From: UBA4781 sp963674975
Lineage (GTDB): Bacteria; Chloroflexota; Anaerolineae; Anaerolineales; Anaerolineaceae
Direction: 5' to 3'
DNA length: 64,000 nucleotides
Assembly (NCBI GenBank): GCA_963674975.1
Contig: OY771913.1
Location: 2,418,001 to 2,482,000, forward strand
Shown here piece after piece: positions 26,233 through 35,153 of this stretch (positions are counted from its first letter, which is position 1; the number at the start of each line of letters is the position of its first letter). A program made the translations under genes and the position numbers. The notes under the pieces were generated by a model. That model made no database searches. It was not told the origin of the DNA and was given only the letters and a program-made list of their open reading frames with translations.

Positions 26233-27200
26233 GCTTTCTCCTGTGATGATTGGTATTTTTCAAGTTCTTTCAAAACCTTCACATCCCAATCGCCGATCAG
26301 CTGTATTTCAGGATGCAGGTAAAAGCCATACTTGTGATAAACGGCTTTTTCGATCATCGCGATCAGATTCCAAACGTTCTGAGCGCTTCCACCAGAAGCG
26401 TTGATGATGAAATTAGCATGCTGGTCGCTGATCTCTGCCCCTCCAAGCATTTTTCCTTTCAACCCAACTGCTTCGATCATCTTTCCGGCTTTGTCCTTCT
26501 GCGGATTGCGGAAGATCGAGCCGATGCTTGGACCGGGAGGCTGGGTTCGATGCCGCCGTTCTTTGTAGGTTTCGACCTTTTCCATCATCTGGTCGTAATC
26601 TCCCGCCTGTACGGCGAAGCTGGCGTTCAGAATGACATTTTCTTCCGTATTGCGTTTGAGAATACTGGAACGATATTCGAAAGCCATATCTTCTTTTGAA
26701 TAGGTTATCATTCCATTTTTTCGGTGCAAGATTTCTGCCTGAATAAAAGCAGTGGATGTTTCTTTTCCAAAACAACCGGCATTTCCATATACTGCGCCGC
26801 CTATCGTCCCGGGTAGAGTGGCTGCCCATTCCAATCCCGATAGATGCCGGTTGATAGCCTGCCTGGCTGTCTTCGACATCAATGCTCCTGATTCAGCTTT
26901 CACGATGGATATCCCTTCGCTTCCGTGAATGGATATATTATGTGCATGGTTGATGATGACCACGCCCCGTATTCCCGTGTCGCTGACCAGAATGTTTGAC
27001 CCGCTGCCTAATACGAGCAGGGGCAGATCCAATTCCCATACTCCCCGGGTGAACTTTTCAAGCTCATAGGCATCCTGTGCAATAAGTAATGCATCTGCGA
27101 CGCCGCCGGTTTGCATGGTGGTGTAATTCTTCATCAAAACATTTTCTTGAAGATGATTTCCAAATTTCTCGCGCAGGTATTTCAGATCAAGATCAGGCAT
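26229..27200 (-). CDS. murB: UDP-N-acetylenolpyruvoylglucosamine reductase MurB
   Basis: The 323-residue FAD enzyme reduces UDP-GlcNAc-enolpyruvate to UDP-MurNAc. Key patches are NYTTMQTGG, VLGSGSNILVSDTG (FAD binding), LPGTIGGAVYGNAGCFG and the active-site serine in GPSIGSIFRNP, with the C-terminal Glu in HPEIQLIG. The lack of the type I insert suggests a type II MurB. I chose the ATG at 27200, behind AAGGAG, which overlaps the murC end by 8 bp. Confidence 0.96.
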   Translation of the reverse strand: MPDLDLKYLREKFGNHLQENVLMKNYTTMQTGGVADALLIAQDAYELEKFTRGVWELDLPLLVLGSGSNILVSDTGIRGVVIINHAHNISIHGSEGISIVKAESGALMSKTARQAINRHLSGLEWAATLPGTIGGAVYGNAGCFGKETSTAFIQAEILHRKNGMITYSKEDMAFEYRSSILKRNTEENVILNASFAVQAGDYDQMMEKVETYKERRHRTQPPGPSIGSIFRNPQKDKAGKMIEAVGLKGKMLGGAEISDQHANFIINASGGSAQNVWNLIAMIEKAVYHKYGFYLHPEIQLIGDWDVKVLKELEKYQSSQEKA

Positions 27201-28569
27201 GTTCTCTCCTTTTATGCAGGGAGGAAGATACTTCTTGATTGATCTGATTGGCATCTCCGGCAGAGAGGATTACAACGACGTCCCCGGCTTTCAATTCCTT
27301 CAATAAAAATGCTGTTACATCTTGCAGTTGAGCAATAAAATGAACATCTGGAGCATGGATTTGAGAAGCGATAAGAGCTGCAGAGTAATCTTGCGGCTTT
27401 TCTCGTGAGGCATAGATCTCTGTAACGATGACCATATCGCATTCGTTGAAAGCGTCCAGAAAATCATTGAATAGTTCCTGCGTTCTGGTATAGGTGTGCG
27501 GCTGCCACACAGCGATAATGCGCTCGCGGGGATATTTTCCGCGCGCTGCCTGCAGGGTGGAGCGGATTTCGGTGGGGTGGTGTCCGTAATCATCGATCAG
27601 GGTGATTCCCTGAACCTCATCGACAATATCAAAACGCCTGCCTGTGCCGCTGAAGTTTTTTAGAGCGCGAGAGGCTTGTTCCGTGGAAAGCCCCATTTGA
27701 TCGATCAGGGCGAGCACTGCCGCCGCATTCCATGCATTGTGATTTCCCGGGAGGGAAAGGGTTTGTTCTACTTTTTCTCCATTCGGCAGCAGCAGATCGA
27801 AACAGACGCCTTGTTTTTCAACTTCGCGGATGTTTTCAATACGGTAGGCTGCATCTGAAGTGGAACCGTAGAAAAGGACCTTCTCAAATTGCTCTGCCCA
27901 TTTCCCAAGTTCGCAGGTTTGTTGATGATTGGCATAAACCAGCAGGGTGCTGTCTGCTTTCATTTTCAAGATCAGCTTTTTAAAAGCAGCCACGTATGTT
28001 TCATGGGTGGGATAGCAGTCGGGATGGTCGTATTCCACATTGGTGAGGATGAGATAATCGGGAGCCAGCCCAAGGAACATGAAATCATATTCATCCGCTT
28101 CGATGACAAAATATTTTCCTTTACCGGCATGGGCATTGCTATTCAGGTTCTTGGATGTTCCACCGATGATATATGAAGGGTCTGTATCAAACTGATCCAG
28201 CACCCAAGCTGTCATGGCAGTGGTGGTGGTTTTCCCGTGCGTTCCCGCCACAGCGATCAAGATATAGCCCTGTGTCAATTCCTGCAGAAAATCCACCCGC
28301 TTGAGAACGGGAATTCCGGCAGCTTGAGCTGCTTTCACTTCTACGTTATCGTCTTTGATCGCGGAGGAACGAATCACCATATCGGCGCCGGAAACCTGCT
28401 CAGCTTTATGACCGGCATATACGACAGCACCCAGGCTCTGCAGTTCCTCTGCAAGCGGGGAGATGAGCAGATCAGAACCGCTGACCGTGTTCCCCTGTTC
28501 CAGAAGAACGCGGGCGATTGCTGAAAGCCCTGTGCCGCCAATTCCGATAAAGTGATAGTGTTTTCTCAT
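27193..28569 (-). CDS. murC: UDP-N-acetylmuramate--L-alanine ligase MurC
   Basis: The 458-residue Mur ligase adds the first amino acid, L-Ala, to UDP-MurNAc. The N-terminal Rossmann motif GIGGTGLSAIARVLL, the ATP loop GTHGKTTTTAM and the C-terminal DDYGHHPTEI (typical of MurC) are all present. The start at 28569 makes an ATGA overlap with the CvpA-like gene. The frame extends 23 codons further upstream inside that gene, but the overlap start fits the MurC N-terminus. Confidence 0.96.
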   Translation of the reverse strand: MRKHYHFIGIGGTGLSAIARVLLEQGNTVSGSDLLISPLAEELQSLGAVVYAGHKAEQVSGADMVIRSSAIKDDNVEVKAAQAAGIPVLKRVDFLQELTQGYILIAVAGTHGKTTTTAMTAWVLDQFDTDPSYIIGGTSKNLNSNAHAGKGKYFVIEADEYDFMFLGLAPDYLILTNVEYDHPDCYPTHETYVAAFKKLILKMKADSTLLVYANHQQTCELGKWAEQFEKVLFYGSTSDAAYRIENIREVEKQGVCFDLLLPNGEKVEQTLSLPGNHNAWNAAAVLALIDQMGLSTEQASRALKNFSGTGRRFDIVDEVQGITLIDDYGHHPTEIRSTLQAARGKYPRERIIAVWQPHTYTRTQELFNDFLDAFNECDMVIVTEIYASREKPQDYSAALIASQIHAPDVHFIAQLQDVTAFLLKELKAGDVVVILSAGDANQINQEVSSSLHKRREHA

Positions 28570-29105
28570 ATAAACATCACCAGTACAAAGATGAATGAAA
28601 TTGCCACAGCATAATAAATGGTTGGAGAAGTCAACCAAACCGGAGGAAGATAAGGGATCAATGCAAGCGCAGATTCTCCTGCCGGTGTTCCTGCGATGGG
28701 TGCGATCATGATCTCGAATGGATAATTTGCATCTGCCAGAAAATGCCAGATGGATCCGAAGATCAAATAGCCGTTGATGCCGCCGATGATCAAACCAAGC
28801 AGGATGTCCTGCAGCCTTCCGCGCGCCAGACGTTCATCTCCTGCAAAGCGAGGGATATTTGGTGTTTGGTACCCAAAAAAGATGAGTACTGAAAAAACGA
28901 TGATCCGCAGCCATACCTTGGATGTGACCGGATTTGATGCCAGGTAGGTTTGAACGAAGGGAACATAGGTTTCCAGGACGTTGATCGCAAAGATACCCAT
29001 CATGGCGCTGAAAGTGACCAGGATCTCTTTTGTCCAGCCTCGAATAGCGCCAATAAGTGCAAATAGGATCATAAAAATCCAGAATAAAACTCCCAGACTG
29101 ATCAT
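28566..29105 (-). CDS. CvpA-like membrane protein within the dcw cluster
   Basis: The 179-residue integral membrane protein has four to five hydrophobic segments (about 4-22, 30-45, 65-85, 105-130 and 158-178). The opening segment, followed by GAIRGWTKEILVTF and later RGRLQDILLGLIIGGINGYL, resembles CvpA-family proteins, but the match is weak. It is joined by ATGA overlaps to both murG and murC, so it is co-translated with wall-precursor genes. CvpA-like genes are not standard dcw members, and a role in envelope or lipid II traffic is only a guess. Confidence 0.7.
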   Translation of the reverse strand: MISLGVLFWIFMILFALIGAIRGWTKEILVTFSAMMGIFAINVLETYVPFVQTYLASNPVTSKVWLRIIVFSVLIFFGYQTPNIPRFAGDERLARGRLQDILLGLIIGGINGYLIFGSIWHFLADANYPFEIMIAPIAGTPAGESALALIPYLPPVWLTSPTIYYAVAISFIFVLVMFI

Positions 29106-30208
29106 GCGGGTGCTCCTTTCTTTCCAGTAGACGCAGCATCAAGAATGATCTTGGCGATCTTTTCAGCTGCATCAGGAGTAGATGCTTTTCGCATAGAATT
29201 TTGCATGTCCTGCAAGCGTTGGGGATCATTGAGCAGGTCAAGTATGGTAGATTTCAACATAGTTGATAAGTCCTCATTGCGTAAAATGATAGCTGCCTCT
29301 GTTTTTGCCAGATGATCGGCATTTGTCTTTTGATAACGCCAGGCATAAGGGTAGGGGACCAGAATGGCAGGCAGCCCGAAATAAGGTAGTTCACCCAGAG
29401 TTGATGCTCCTGCGCGGCACACTACCAGGTCAGCCGCTCCTAATGCGGCACCCATGGTTTCGTGCAGGTAAGGGAAAGGATGGTAGTTCTTTTGTGATAC
29501 CTTCGACAAGTTCCGGGCATTTTCCTGTGTTTCATCCCAATTATCGGTTCCGCTGATATGCACAATCTGCGCTGATGGAAGGATCTCGGGCAGCAGGGGG
29601 TAAACAGCTTTATTGATGGATTGTGCTCCCTTACTGCCGCCATAGATGAGTAGCACCGGAAGATCGTTGGAGAGATCAATTTCTTTCCGCGCGGTCTTTT
29701 TATCCCAGCGGGTAATTTCTTTACGAAGCGGGTATCCACAGAGAGAGATCTTCTCTTTTCTAGAAATGAATTGAGCTGATTCTTCCGTGCTGGTAAGAAT
29801 GTGATCTGCAGAACGAATGATCGCTTTTAGCGCCATTCCCGGTTCTACATCGGGGATGAATACAACAGAAGGGATACGTCTGGCAGCCAGAGCAACCGGA
29901 ACGGATAGATATCCACCGGTTGAGAAGAATACGTCGGGTTGAAAAGCACGAATGATATTGCGTGCTTCCTGATAACCGCGTATCAATTGACGTACATTGC
30001 CGGGTACCTTTTTCAAGCCCACACCGTGCAGTCCGGCTGCGGGAATGGATTTAAAGGGAATACCGAGGCGGTTGATCAATTCATTCTCCATTCCGCCTTC
30101 GCTGCCGACCCATAAGATGTCGTTCTTTTTTTCAGTGAGCGTTTGAAGAACGGCGAGAGCGGGATACACTCCGCCACCCGTCATTCCGGCGCAGATCAAT
30201 AATCTCAT
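29102..30208 (-). CDS. murG: UDP-GlcNAc:lipid I N-acetylglucosaminyltransferase MurG (divergent)
   Basis: The 368-residue GT28 enzyme would convert lipid I to lipid II at the inner membrane face. Conserved parts include GGYLSVPVALAARRIP, the donor loop GGSKGAQSIN and CRAGASTLGELPYFGLP. Two usual motifs differ: the first glycine loop reads AGMTGGGVYPALAV, so the histidine of the usual GGTGGHV is glycine, and the HEQN region reads PDVEPGMA. The start at 30208 lies inside ftsW (77-bp overlap), behind GGGAG. Position in the cluster supports MurG despite these changes. Confidence 0.93.
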   Translation of the reverse strand: MRLLICAGMTGGGVYPALAVLQTLTEKKNDILWVGSEGGMENELINRLGIPFKSIPAAGLHGVGLKKVPGNVRQLIRGYQEARNIIRAFQPDVFFSTGGYLSVPVALAARRIPSVVFIPDVEPGMALKAIIRSADHILTSTEESAQFISRKEKISLCGYPLRKEITRWDKKTARKEIDLSNDLPVLLIYGGSKGAQSINKAVYPLLPEILPSAQIVHISGTDNWDETQENARNLSKVSQKNYHPFPYLHETMGAALGAADLVVCRAGASTLGELPYFGLPAILVPYPYAWRYQKTNADHLAKTEAAIILRNEDLSTMLKSTILDLLNDPQRLQDMQNSMRKASTPDAAEKIAKIILDAASTGKKGAPA

Positions 30209-31364
30209 CGATGGGTCTCCCTTCTTCTTTATTTTTCTGGTTGGCGGTTGCTCTTGAAACATTCAAGATGAAGCCAACCCCGGCTAGAACGGTAACCATG
30301 CTGGAACCGCCTGCGCTGATAAACGGCAGAGCGTTTCCGGCAATAGGAATGATATTCACCATTACGCAGATGTTGATAGCTGCTTCCACAAATATCCAGA
30401 GGGTTACTCCTGAGGCGAGCAGTTTGCCAAGCAGGTCAGGAACCTGATCTGCGATGTACAGCCCTCTCCAGAGGAAGAATAGGTAGAGGAGCACTAAAAT
30501 AGATGCTCCAAATAACCCCAACTCTTCCACCACTACCGCAAAGATCGAGTCGGTTGGTGCGACCGGCAGCCCGGTAAACTTGGTGGTTGCATGACCAATA
30601 CCTGTTCCCCAAAAACCACCTCTTACGATGGCTTCGATGGAACGCTGGGTTTGATAGGAAGCGTTTTGCGGATCCAGTATGCCTGCAATGAACTCACTGA
30701 CACGGCTGTGAGCGGTGGGGTGCAGGAAAATGACAAGCGTTCCAAGCAGGGCAACGATGATAAGGATAACGATGATCTGGCGAATGTTTCCGCCACCGAT
30801 GAAAAGCATGATGCCGCCCATCAAGATCACCGTGACCACTGCCGAGATATCTGGTTCTGCGAAGATCAAGCCGGCGATCAACCCCAGAATACCCGCGAGG
30901 GGGAGCAAGCCAAGCTTCAATGAGTGCAGAACTTCCTGTTTAGAATACAGCCAGAAAGCCAGATAGATCACAACTGCCAGTTTTGCAAATTCAGAGGGCT
31001 GGACAGAACCTGAGAATAGTGCACGCCGTGCGCCCAAACGGGTTTCACCGTATACGAACGAGACGATGACCAGCAGGATGATTACAACTGTCATCATAGG
31101 GAAGAGCAGTTTTTTAAAGCGATGATAATCAATGAAATAGATCAATATTGCGGCTACACCACCAAAAAAGACAAAGCGAAGCTGGCGGAGGAACAGGTAA
31201 TCAGGTTCTTCTCCCAGAGTTGTCATAGAGTATTCCCATCCTGCGGAGTAAACCATCAGCAAGCCAATAGCCAGCAGGGCAATAACGCAGACGAGGAAGG
31301 GCACATCGATGCCAAGGTGGAGAGAACGTTCTTTCTTTTTCATTTTTGCCGGTTTGGCGTTCAT
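30132..31364 (-). CDS. ftsW: lipid II polymerase of the SEDS family, FtsW
   Basis: The 410-residue protein has about ten membrane helices. It carries the SEDS landmarks GARRALFSGSVQPSEFAKL (about 110-128), PTDSIFAVVVEELGLFGA and the C-terminal NIIPIAGNALPFISAGGSSM. FtsW polymerises glycan strands at the septum together with FtsI. Its ATG overlaps the murD stop as ATGA. Its basic C-terminal tail overlaps the murG start by 77 bp, an unusually long overlap for this cluster. Confidence 0.97.
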   Translation of the reverse strand: MNAKPAKMKKKERSLHLGIDVPFLVCVIALLAIGLLMVYSAGWEYSMTTLGEEPDYLFLRQLRFVFFGGVAAILIYFIDYHRFKKLLFPMMTVVIILLVIVSFVYGETRLGARRALFSGSVQPSEFAKLAVVIYLAFWLYSKQEVLHSLKLGLLPLAGILGLIAGLIFAEPDISAVVTVILMGGIMLFIGGGNIRQIIVILIIVALLGTLVIFLHPTAHSRVSEFIAGILDPQNASYQTQRSIEAIVRGGFWGTGIGHATTKFTGLPVAPTDSIFAVVVEELGLFGASILVLLYLFFLWRGLYIADQVPDLLGKLLASGVTLWIFVEAAINICVMVNIIPIAGNALPFISAGGSSMVTVLAGVGFILNVSRATANQKNKEEGRPIDEIIDLRRNDGWRSVSRSRRSSNAH

Positions 31365-32749
31365 AGCAGTTCCTCCACGGTTTTTCTGAACAATGCTCCT
31401 CTTTCCTCAAAATCTTTGAAAGCGTCATAGCTGGTACAGCCGGGAGAAAGCAGAACCACATCACCTTCCTGTACAAGCTGAGATGCTGCTTGAATCGCTT
31501 CCGTCAGGGTGCTGACTTTTTTCAACGTGTAGGGGAATTGGTGCTGTTCGTAAGAATCGAGTGCATGGTAGATAAGGTCAGCAGCTTCTCCAAATAAGAC
31601 AATATGATCTACACGTTGATGTACTTCGGCAGCCATGTCGCCCCAGGGCAGGTGTTTATCTCTGCCGCCCAGCAGAAGCACCAGCGGCTCATGGAATGAA
31701 TGAATGGCAGCCAGGGTGCGTTCAGGTGTGGTGGCGATGGAATCGTTGTACCAGTCTGCTCCGTGCCAGCGGCGCACAAATTCCAGCCGGTGGGCTATTC
31801 CGCGCACTTCTTCGATCCCTTGTTGAATGGTATTTATCGGAAAACCGGCTGCGGCAGCGACCGCACAGGCTGCCAGCGCGTTGTACAGGTTATGTGTTCC
31901 ACGCAGGTGTACCGAACTGACCGGACATATTGCTTCTTCGTGGTTTCCATTTTTCAGCCAGAGGGCATCATCACGCAGGAATGTTCCGGGATGATCTCCA
32001 GCGAATTCTTTTAGTCCGAATGACCATAATGTGCCCTGAACCTTCTCACACAGATCCCAAGATCCTGCGTTTTCCCGGTTCAAGATAGCGGTATCGGTTG
32101 ACTTCTGAAAATCAAGGATGCGTGCTTTAGCAGCTGTATACGCTTCCATCGTTCCATGGCGGTCCAGATGGTTGGGTGTGATGTTGGTAATAACAGCGAT
32201 GGAAGGCGATATAGTCATTAATTCCAATTGAAAACTGGAAAGCTCCAATACTACCAAATCGCGGCTGTCAATTTCCTCGATATATGGGATCAGGGGAGTA
32301 CCGATATTACCACCGATCCAGGCTTTTTGCCCCTGACGGCAGGCGTTTTTAGCGATCTCGCCGACCATGGTAGTGGTCGTTGTTTTTCCGGCTGAACCGG
32401 TGATCCCGATCGTTTTGGCTTTACAGCCCTCGAAAAATATCTGTGAATCGTTTGAAAGCGGAATTCCCCGCTTGATGGCTTCCTGAATGATGGGAAGACT
32501 CAGCGGGACTCCACCTGAGATACAAAGGAGATCGCATCCATCTAAAAGATCAAGAGGATGACTGCCGAAGCAGGTCTGGATATGTTTTTCGGATAATTCC
32601 GGGATGATCGTAGAGAATGTTTCTGCCGGCTGGTTGTCATTGAGCGTGACGACTGCCTTCTTTTCGGAGAGGAAGCGTGCAAGGGCAACACCCTGTCGGG
32701 CGCCACCTAGAACAATCACGTGCATTCCTCTAAATTCTCTCATTTTCAT
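31361..32749 (-). CDS. murD: UDP-N-acetylmuramoyl-L-alanine--D-glutamate ligase MurD
   Basis: The 462-residue Mur ligase adds D-Glu to UDP-MurNAc-L-Ala in the cytoplasm. It shows an N-terminal nucleotide-binding domain (VLGGARQGVALARFL), the ATP loop GITGSAGKTTTTTM, the LELSSFQLE patch typical of MurD and the C-terminal LLGGRDKHLPW with LLSPGCTSYDAFKDFEERG. Both ends overlap neighbouring genes (mraY and ftsW) as ATGA. Confidence 0.97.
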   Translation of the reverse strand: MKMREFRGMHVIVLGGARQGVALARFLSEKKAVVTLNDNQPAETFSTIIPELSEKHIQTCFGSHPLDLLDGCDLLCISGGVPLSLPIIQEAIKRGIPLSNDSQIFFEGCKAKTIGITGSAGKTTTTTMVGEIAKNACRQGQKAWIGGNIGTPLIPYIEEIDSRDLVVLELSSFQLELMTISPSIAVITNITPNHLDRHGTMEAYTAAKARILDFQKSTDTAILNRENAGSWDLCEKVQGTLWSFGLKEFAGDHPGTFLRDDALWLKNGNHEEAICPVSSVHLRGTHNLYNALAACAVAAAAGFPINTIQQGIEEVRGIAHRLEFVRRWHGADWYNDSIATTPERTLAAIHSFHEPLVLLLGGRDKHLPWGDMAAEVHQRVDHIVLFGEAADLIYHALDSYEQHQFPYTLKKVSTLTEAIQAASQLVQEGDVVLLSPGCTSYDAFKDFEERGALFRKTVEELL

Positions 32750-33741
32750 CTCACCATACTTATTGCGATCCCGATAAGCGTAGCCAGGACATTAATGATC
32801 CAGAAACGCTGGACGACCTGTGTTTCACTCCAACCGTATAATTCAAAATGATGATGTAGTGGAGCCATTTTAAACAGCCGTTTTCCGCCAGTAAGCTGGA
32901 AATAACCAACTTGCAGTACCACGCTCAAGACCTCGCTGACGGGGATGATGGCGATCAAAGGCAGCAGCAACCAGTGACCGGTCATCAAAGCTACCGTTCC
33001 AAGGGCTGCCCCCAGTGCCAGAGAACCGTTATCTCCCATAAACAACTGTGCCGGATGGACGTTGAACCATAAGAACCCCAGCAGCGCACCAATGATGGTG
33101 AAGCAGAAATTTGCCAGAAAGGTTTGTCCCTGTATCAAAGAAATCACACCATAAGCGGTAAAGGCAGTGATGGAAATCAAGCTTGCCAGCCCATCCAGCC
33201 CATCGGTAAAATTCATTGCGTTTGAAAAACCGACGATGATTATGACGGCGATCGGAATGTAGGCGCCACCCAGGGAAATTGGATCCGGATAGCCGGGCCA
33301 GTAGAGCTCAGGAGAATGCAGCCCGTACTTCAAGAGAAAGGCAGTGATTAGGGCAAAAATGGTCTGCATCAAGAATTTCGTTTTTGCAGACATCCCTAAC
33401 CCTTTTCGCGGACCGCGGATTCCTTCCCAATCATCGATCGCACCCAGCAGGCTGAAGATGATCATCACCCCGAGAGGTACGAGTACAGATAAGCCGGAAA
33501 TATCAAAACCAAGTACTGAAGCAGCATTGAGCAGCAGGGTTAAAATGAAAACCGGCAGGATAATAATGAATCCTCCCATGGTGGGGGTTCCCAGTTTTTC
33601 GATATGGCTTTCGGGACCATCTTCACGAATGATCTTGCCGATCTTGAAATGACGCATGAGTTTGATCAATGGACCGCCCCAGATCAGGGACAGCACAAAG
33701 CTTAAAACCACCAGGACGATCGATACGCTAGTTTCTCTCAT
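32746..33741 (-). CDS. mraY: phospho-N-acetylmuramoyl-pentapeptide transferase MraY
   Basis: The 331-residue enzyme has about ten membrane helices and moves phospho-MurNAc-pentapeptide to undecaprenyl phosphate, making lipid I. Family motifs are GTPTMGGFIIILP (about 51-63), the aspartate-rich LLGAIDDWEGI, NAMNFTDGLDGLAS, MGDNGSLALGAALGTVA and the cytoplasmic MAPLHHHFELYGWSE. Length and motifs are normal. It lies between murF and murD with ATGA overlaps on both sides. Confidence 0.98.
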   Translation of the reverse strand: MRETSVSIVLVVLSFVLSLIWGGPLIKLMRHFKIGKIIREDGPESHIEKLGTPTMGGFIIILPVFILTLLLNAASVLGFDISGLSVLVPLGVMIIFSLLGAIDDWEGIRGPRKGLGMSAKTKFLMQTIFALITAFLLKYGLHSPELYWPGYPDPISLGGAYIPIAVIIIVGFSNAMNFTDGLDGLASLISITAFTAYGVISLIQGQTFLANFCFTIIGALLGFLWFNVHPAQLFMGDNGSLALGAALGTVALMTGHWLLLPLIAIIPVSEVLSVVLQVGYFQLTGGKRLFKMAPLHHHFELYGWSETQVVQRFWIINVLATLIGIAISMVR

Positions 33742-35153
33742 TGTGCTTTCTCCAACGCAGCAGAAATGGTATCCATACGTAAGCCATGTGAGCCTTTGAT
33801 CAAGACCACATCTTCTGCTGTCAGATTGTATTTAAGGATTTCCACTGCTTCGGCTGAATTATCCACCGAGGTTATTTCGGTTTCAGGCATTCCAGCCTGT
33901 GCAGCGGTTTGAGCGATGATGCGTCCTAATTTTCCAACTGTGATCAGATGGTTCACCACCGCCGCTGCCTTTTCACCTACCTGATGATGTCCGATTTCTT
34001 CATAGGCACCCAATTCGAGCATGTCACCCAGCACGGCTACTTTGTGCCCTTTCAGCTCATCCAGCAGGTCAAGGGCTGCCAGCATGGATTCTGGTGTGGC
34101 GTTATACGTATCATCTAGAATAAGTGCTCCGCTTTCGGTACGCACGGCTACCAGCCGCAGCTGGGTATGCCCTCGCTGCAGCCCGGAGATGATCTCATCC
34201 CAGGTCATGCCCATTGCCAGACCGGCAGCGGCAGCCCGCAGGATCGTCTGCACCGAGTGACGACCGAGCAGGGGAACCTGTACGTGATAGCACAATCCTT
34301 GATAATGAATATCAAAGGTGATCCCTTTCAGCCCATTGCTCTGGATGTCGTCTGCCCACAGATCCGCAGCGGATGAAAGCCCATAGAACAGCACTTTTGC
34401 GCTGGTCTTTTCACTCATAGGGCGGACGAAAGGATCATCATAGTTCAAGATCGCAAATCCGGTTTCCGGCAGCGATTGAACAAGTTCTGATTTACCTTCG
34501 GCGATTTTTTCCTGTGAACCTGCCCGTTCGGCATGTACTGTACCGATGTTGGTAACAATACCCACTTCAGGAGCAGCGATATCGCATAAGAATTTGATCT
34601 CTCCCGGATAGTAGAAGCCCATTTCAAGCACAACACAATCCTGTCCATAACCGGTGTTCATCAATGTAAGCGGAAGTCCGATCTCATTGTTATAATTGCC
34701 CGGATTTTTATGGGTTGCAAAGTGAATTCCAAGAACTTCTGCTGCCAGTTCTTTCGTAGATGATTTCCCAACGCTGCCTGTAATTCCAATCACCTTCATC
34801 TTCCGTGTTTTTCGCTGATAGGCAGCGATCTGCTGCATTGCCTGCAGCGTATTTCCTACTTTGATCCCAAAGGGAACCGCCGGGATGCTTAAGGGAGTGT
34901 TCCGATCAATGGTTTCAAGGTCGAAGATCGGAAGATCGATATCGATTTCCCGATCGATAATCACAACCTGCGCACCGGCAGCAAGAGCTTGCGGAATGTA
35001 GTTATGCCCATCCACGCGTTCCCCCTGGAGTGCGAAAAAGATAGAACCCGGGATCACACCCCTTGAATCAATGACTGCTTCTGAAAGGAAGCAATCCTTG
35101 TGATCTGCCAGTTCGATATCAAAAGAACCAAACAGGTCAGTTAATTTGATCAT
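33738..35153 (-). CDS. murF: UDP-N-acetylmuramoyl-tripeptide--D-alanyl-D-alanine ligase MurF
   Basis: The 471-residue Mur ligase adds D-Ala-D-Ala to the UDP-MurNAc-tripeptide. It carries GITGSVGKSSTKEL (ATP loop), NPGNYNNEIGLPLTL, DDTYNATPESMLAAL and KGSHGLRM, which mark it as MurF and not MurE. The start at 35153 is chosen because GGGAG lies 8 nt upstream. It overlaps the ftsI end by 17 bp. murE, which usually stands between ftsI and murF, is absent here. Confidence 0.97.
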   Translation of the reverse strand: MIKLTDLFGSFDIELADHKDCFLSEAVIDSRGVIPGSIFFALQGERVDGHNYIPQALAAGAQVVIIDREIDIDLPIFDLETIDRNTPLSIPAVPFGIKVGNTLQAMQQIAAYQRKTRKMKVIGITGSVGKSSTKELAAEVLGIHFATHKNPGNYNNEIGLPLTLMNTGYGQDCVVLEMGFYYPGEIKFLCDIAAPEVGIVTNIGTVHAERAGSQEKIAEGKSELVQSLPETGFAILNYDDPFVRPMSEKTSAKVLFYGLSSAADLWADDIQSNGLKGITFDIHYQGLCYHVQVPLLGRHSVQTILRAAAAGLAMGMTWDEIISGLQRGHTQLRLVAVRTESGALILDDTYNATPESMLAALDLLDELKGHKVAVLGDMLELGAYEEIGHHQVGEKAAAVVNHLITVGKLGRIIAQTAAQAGMPETEITSVDNSAEAVEILKYNLTAEDVVLIKGSHGLRMDTISAALEKAQ

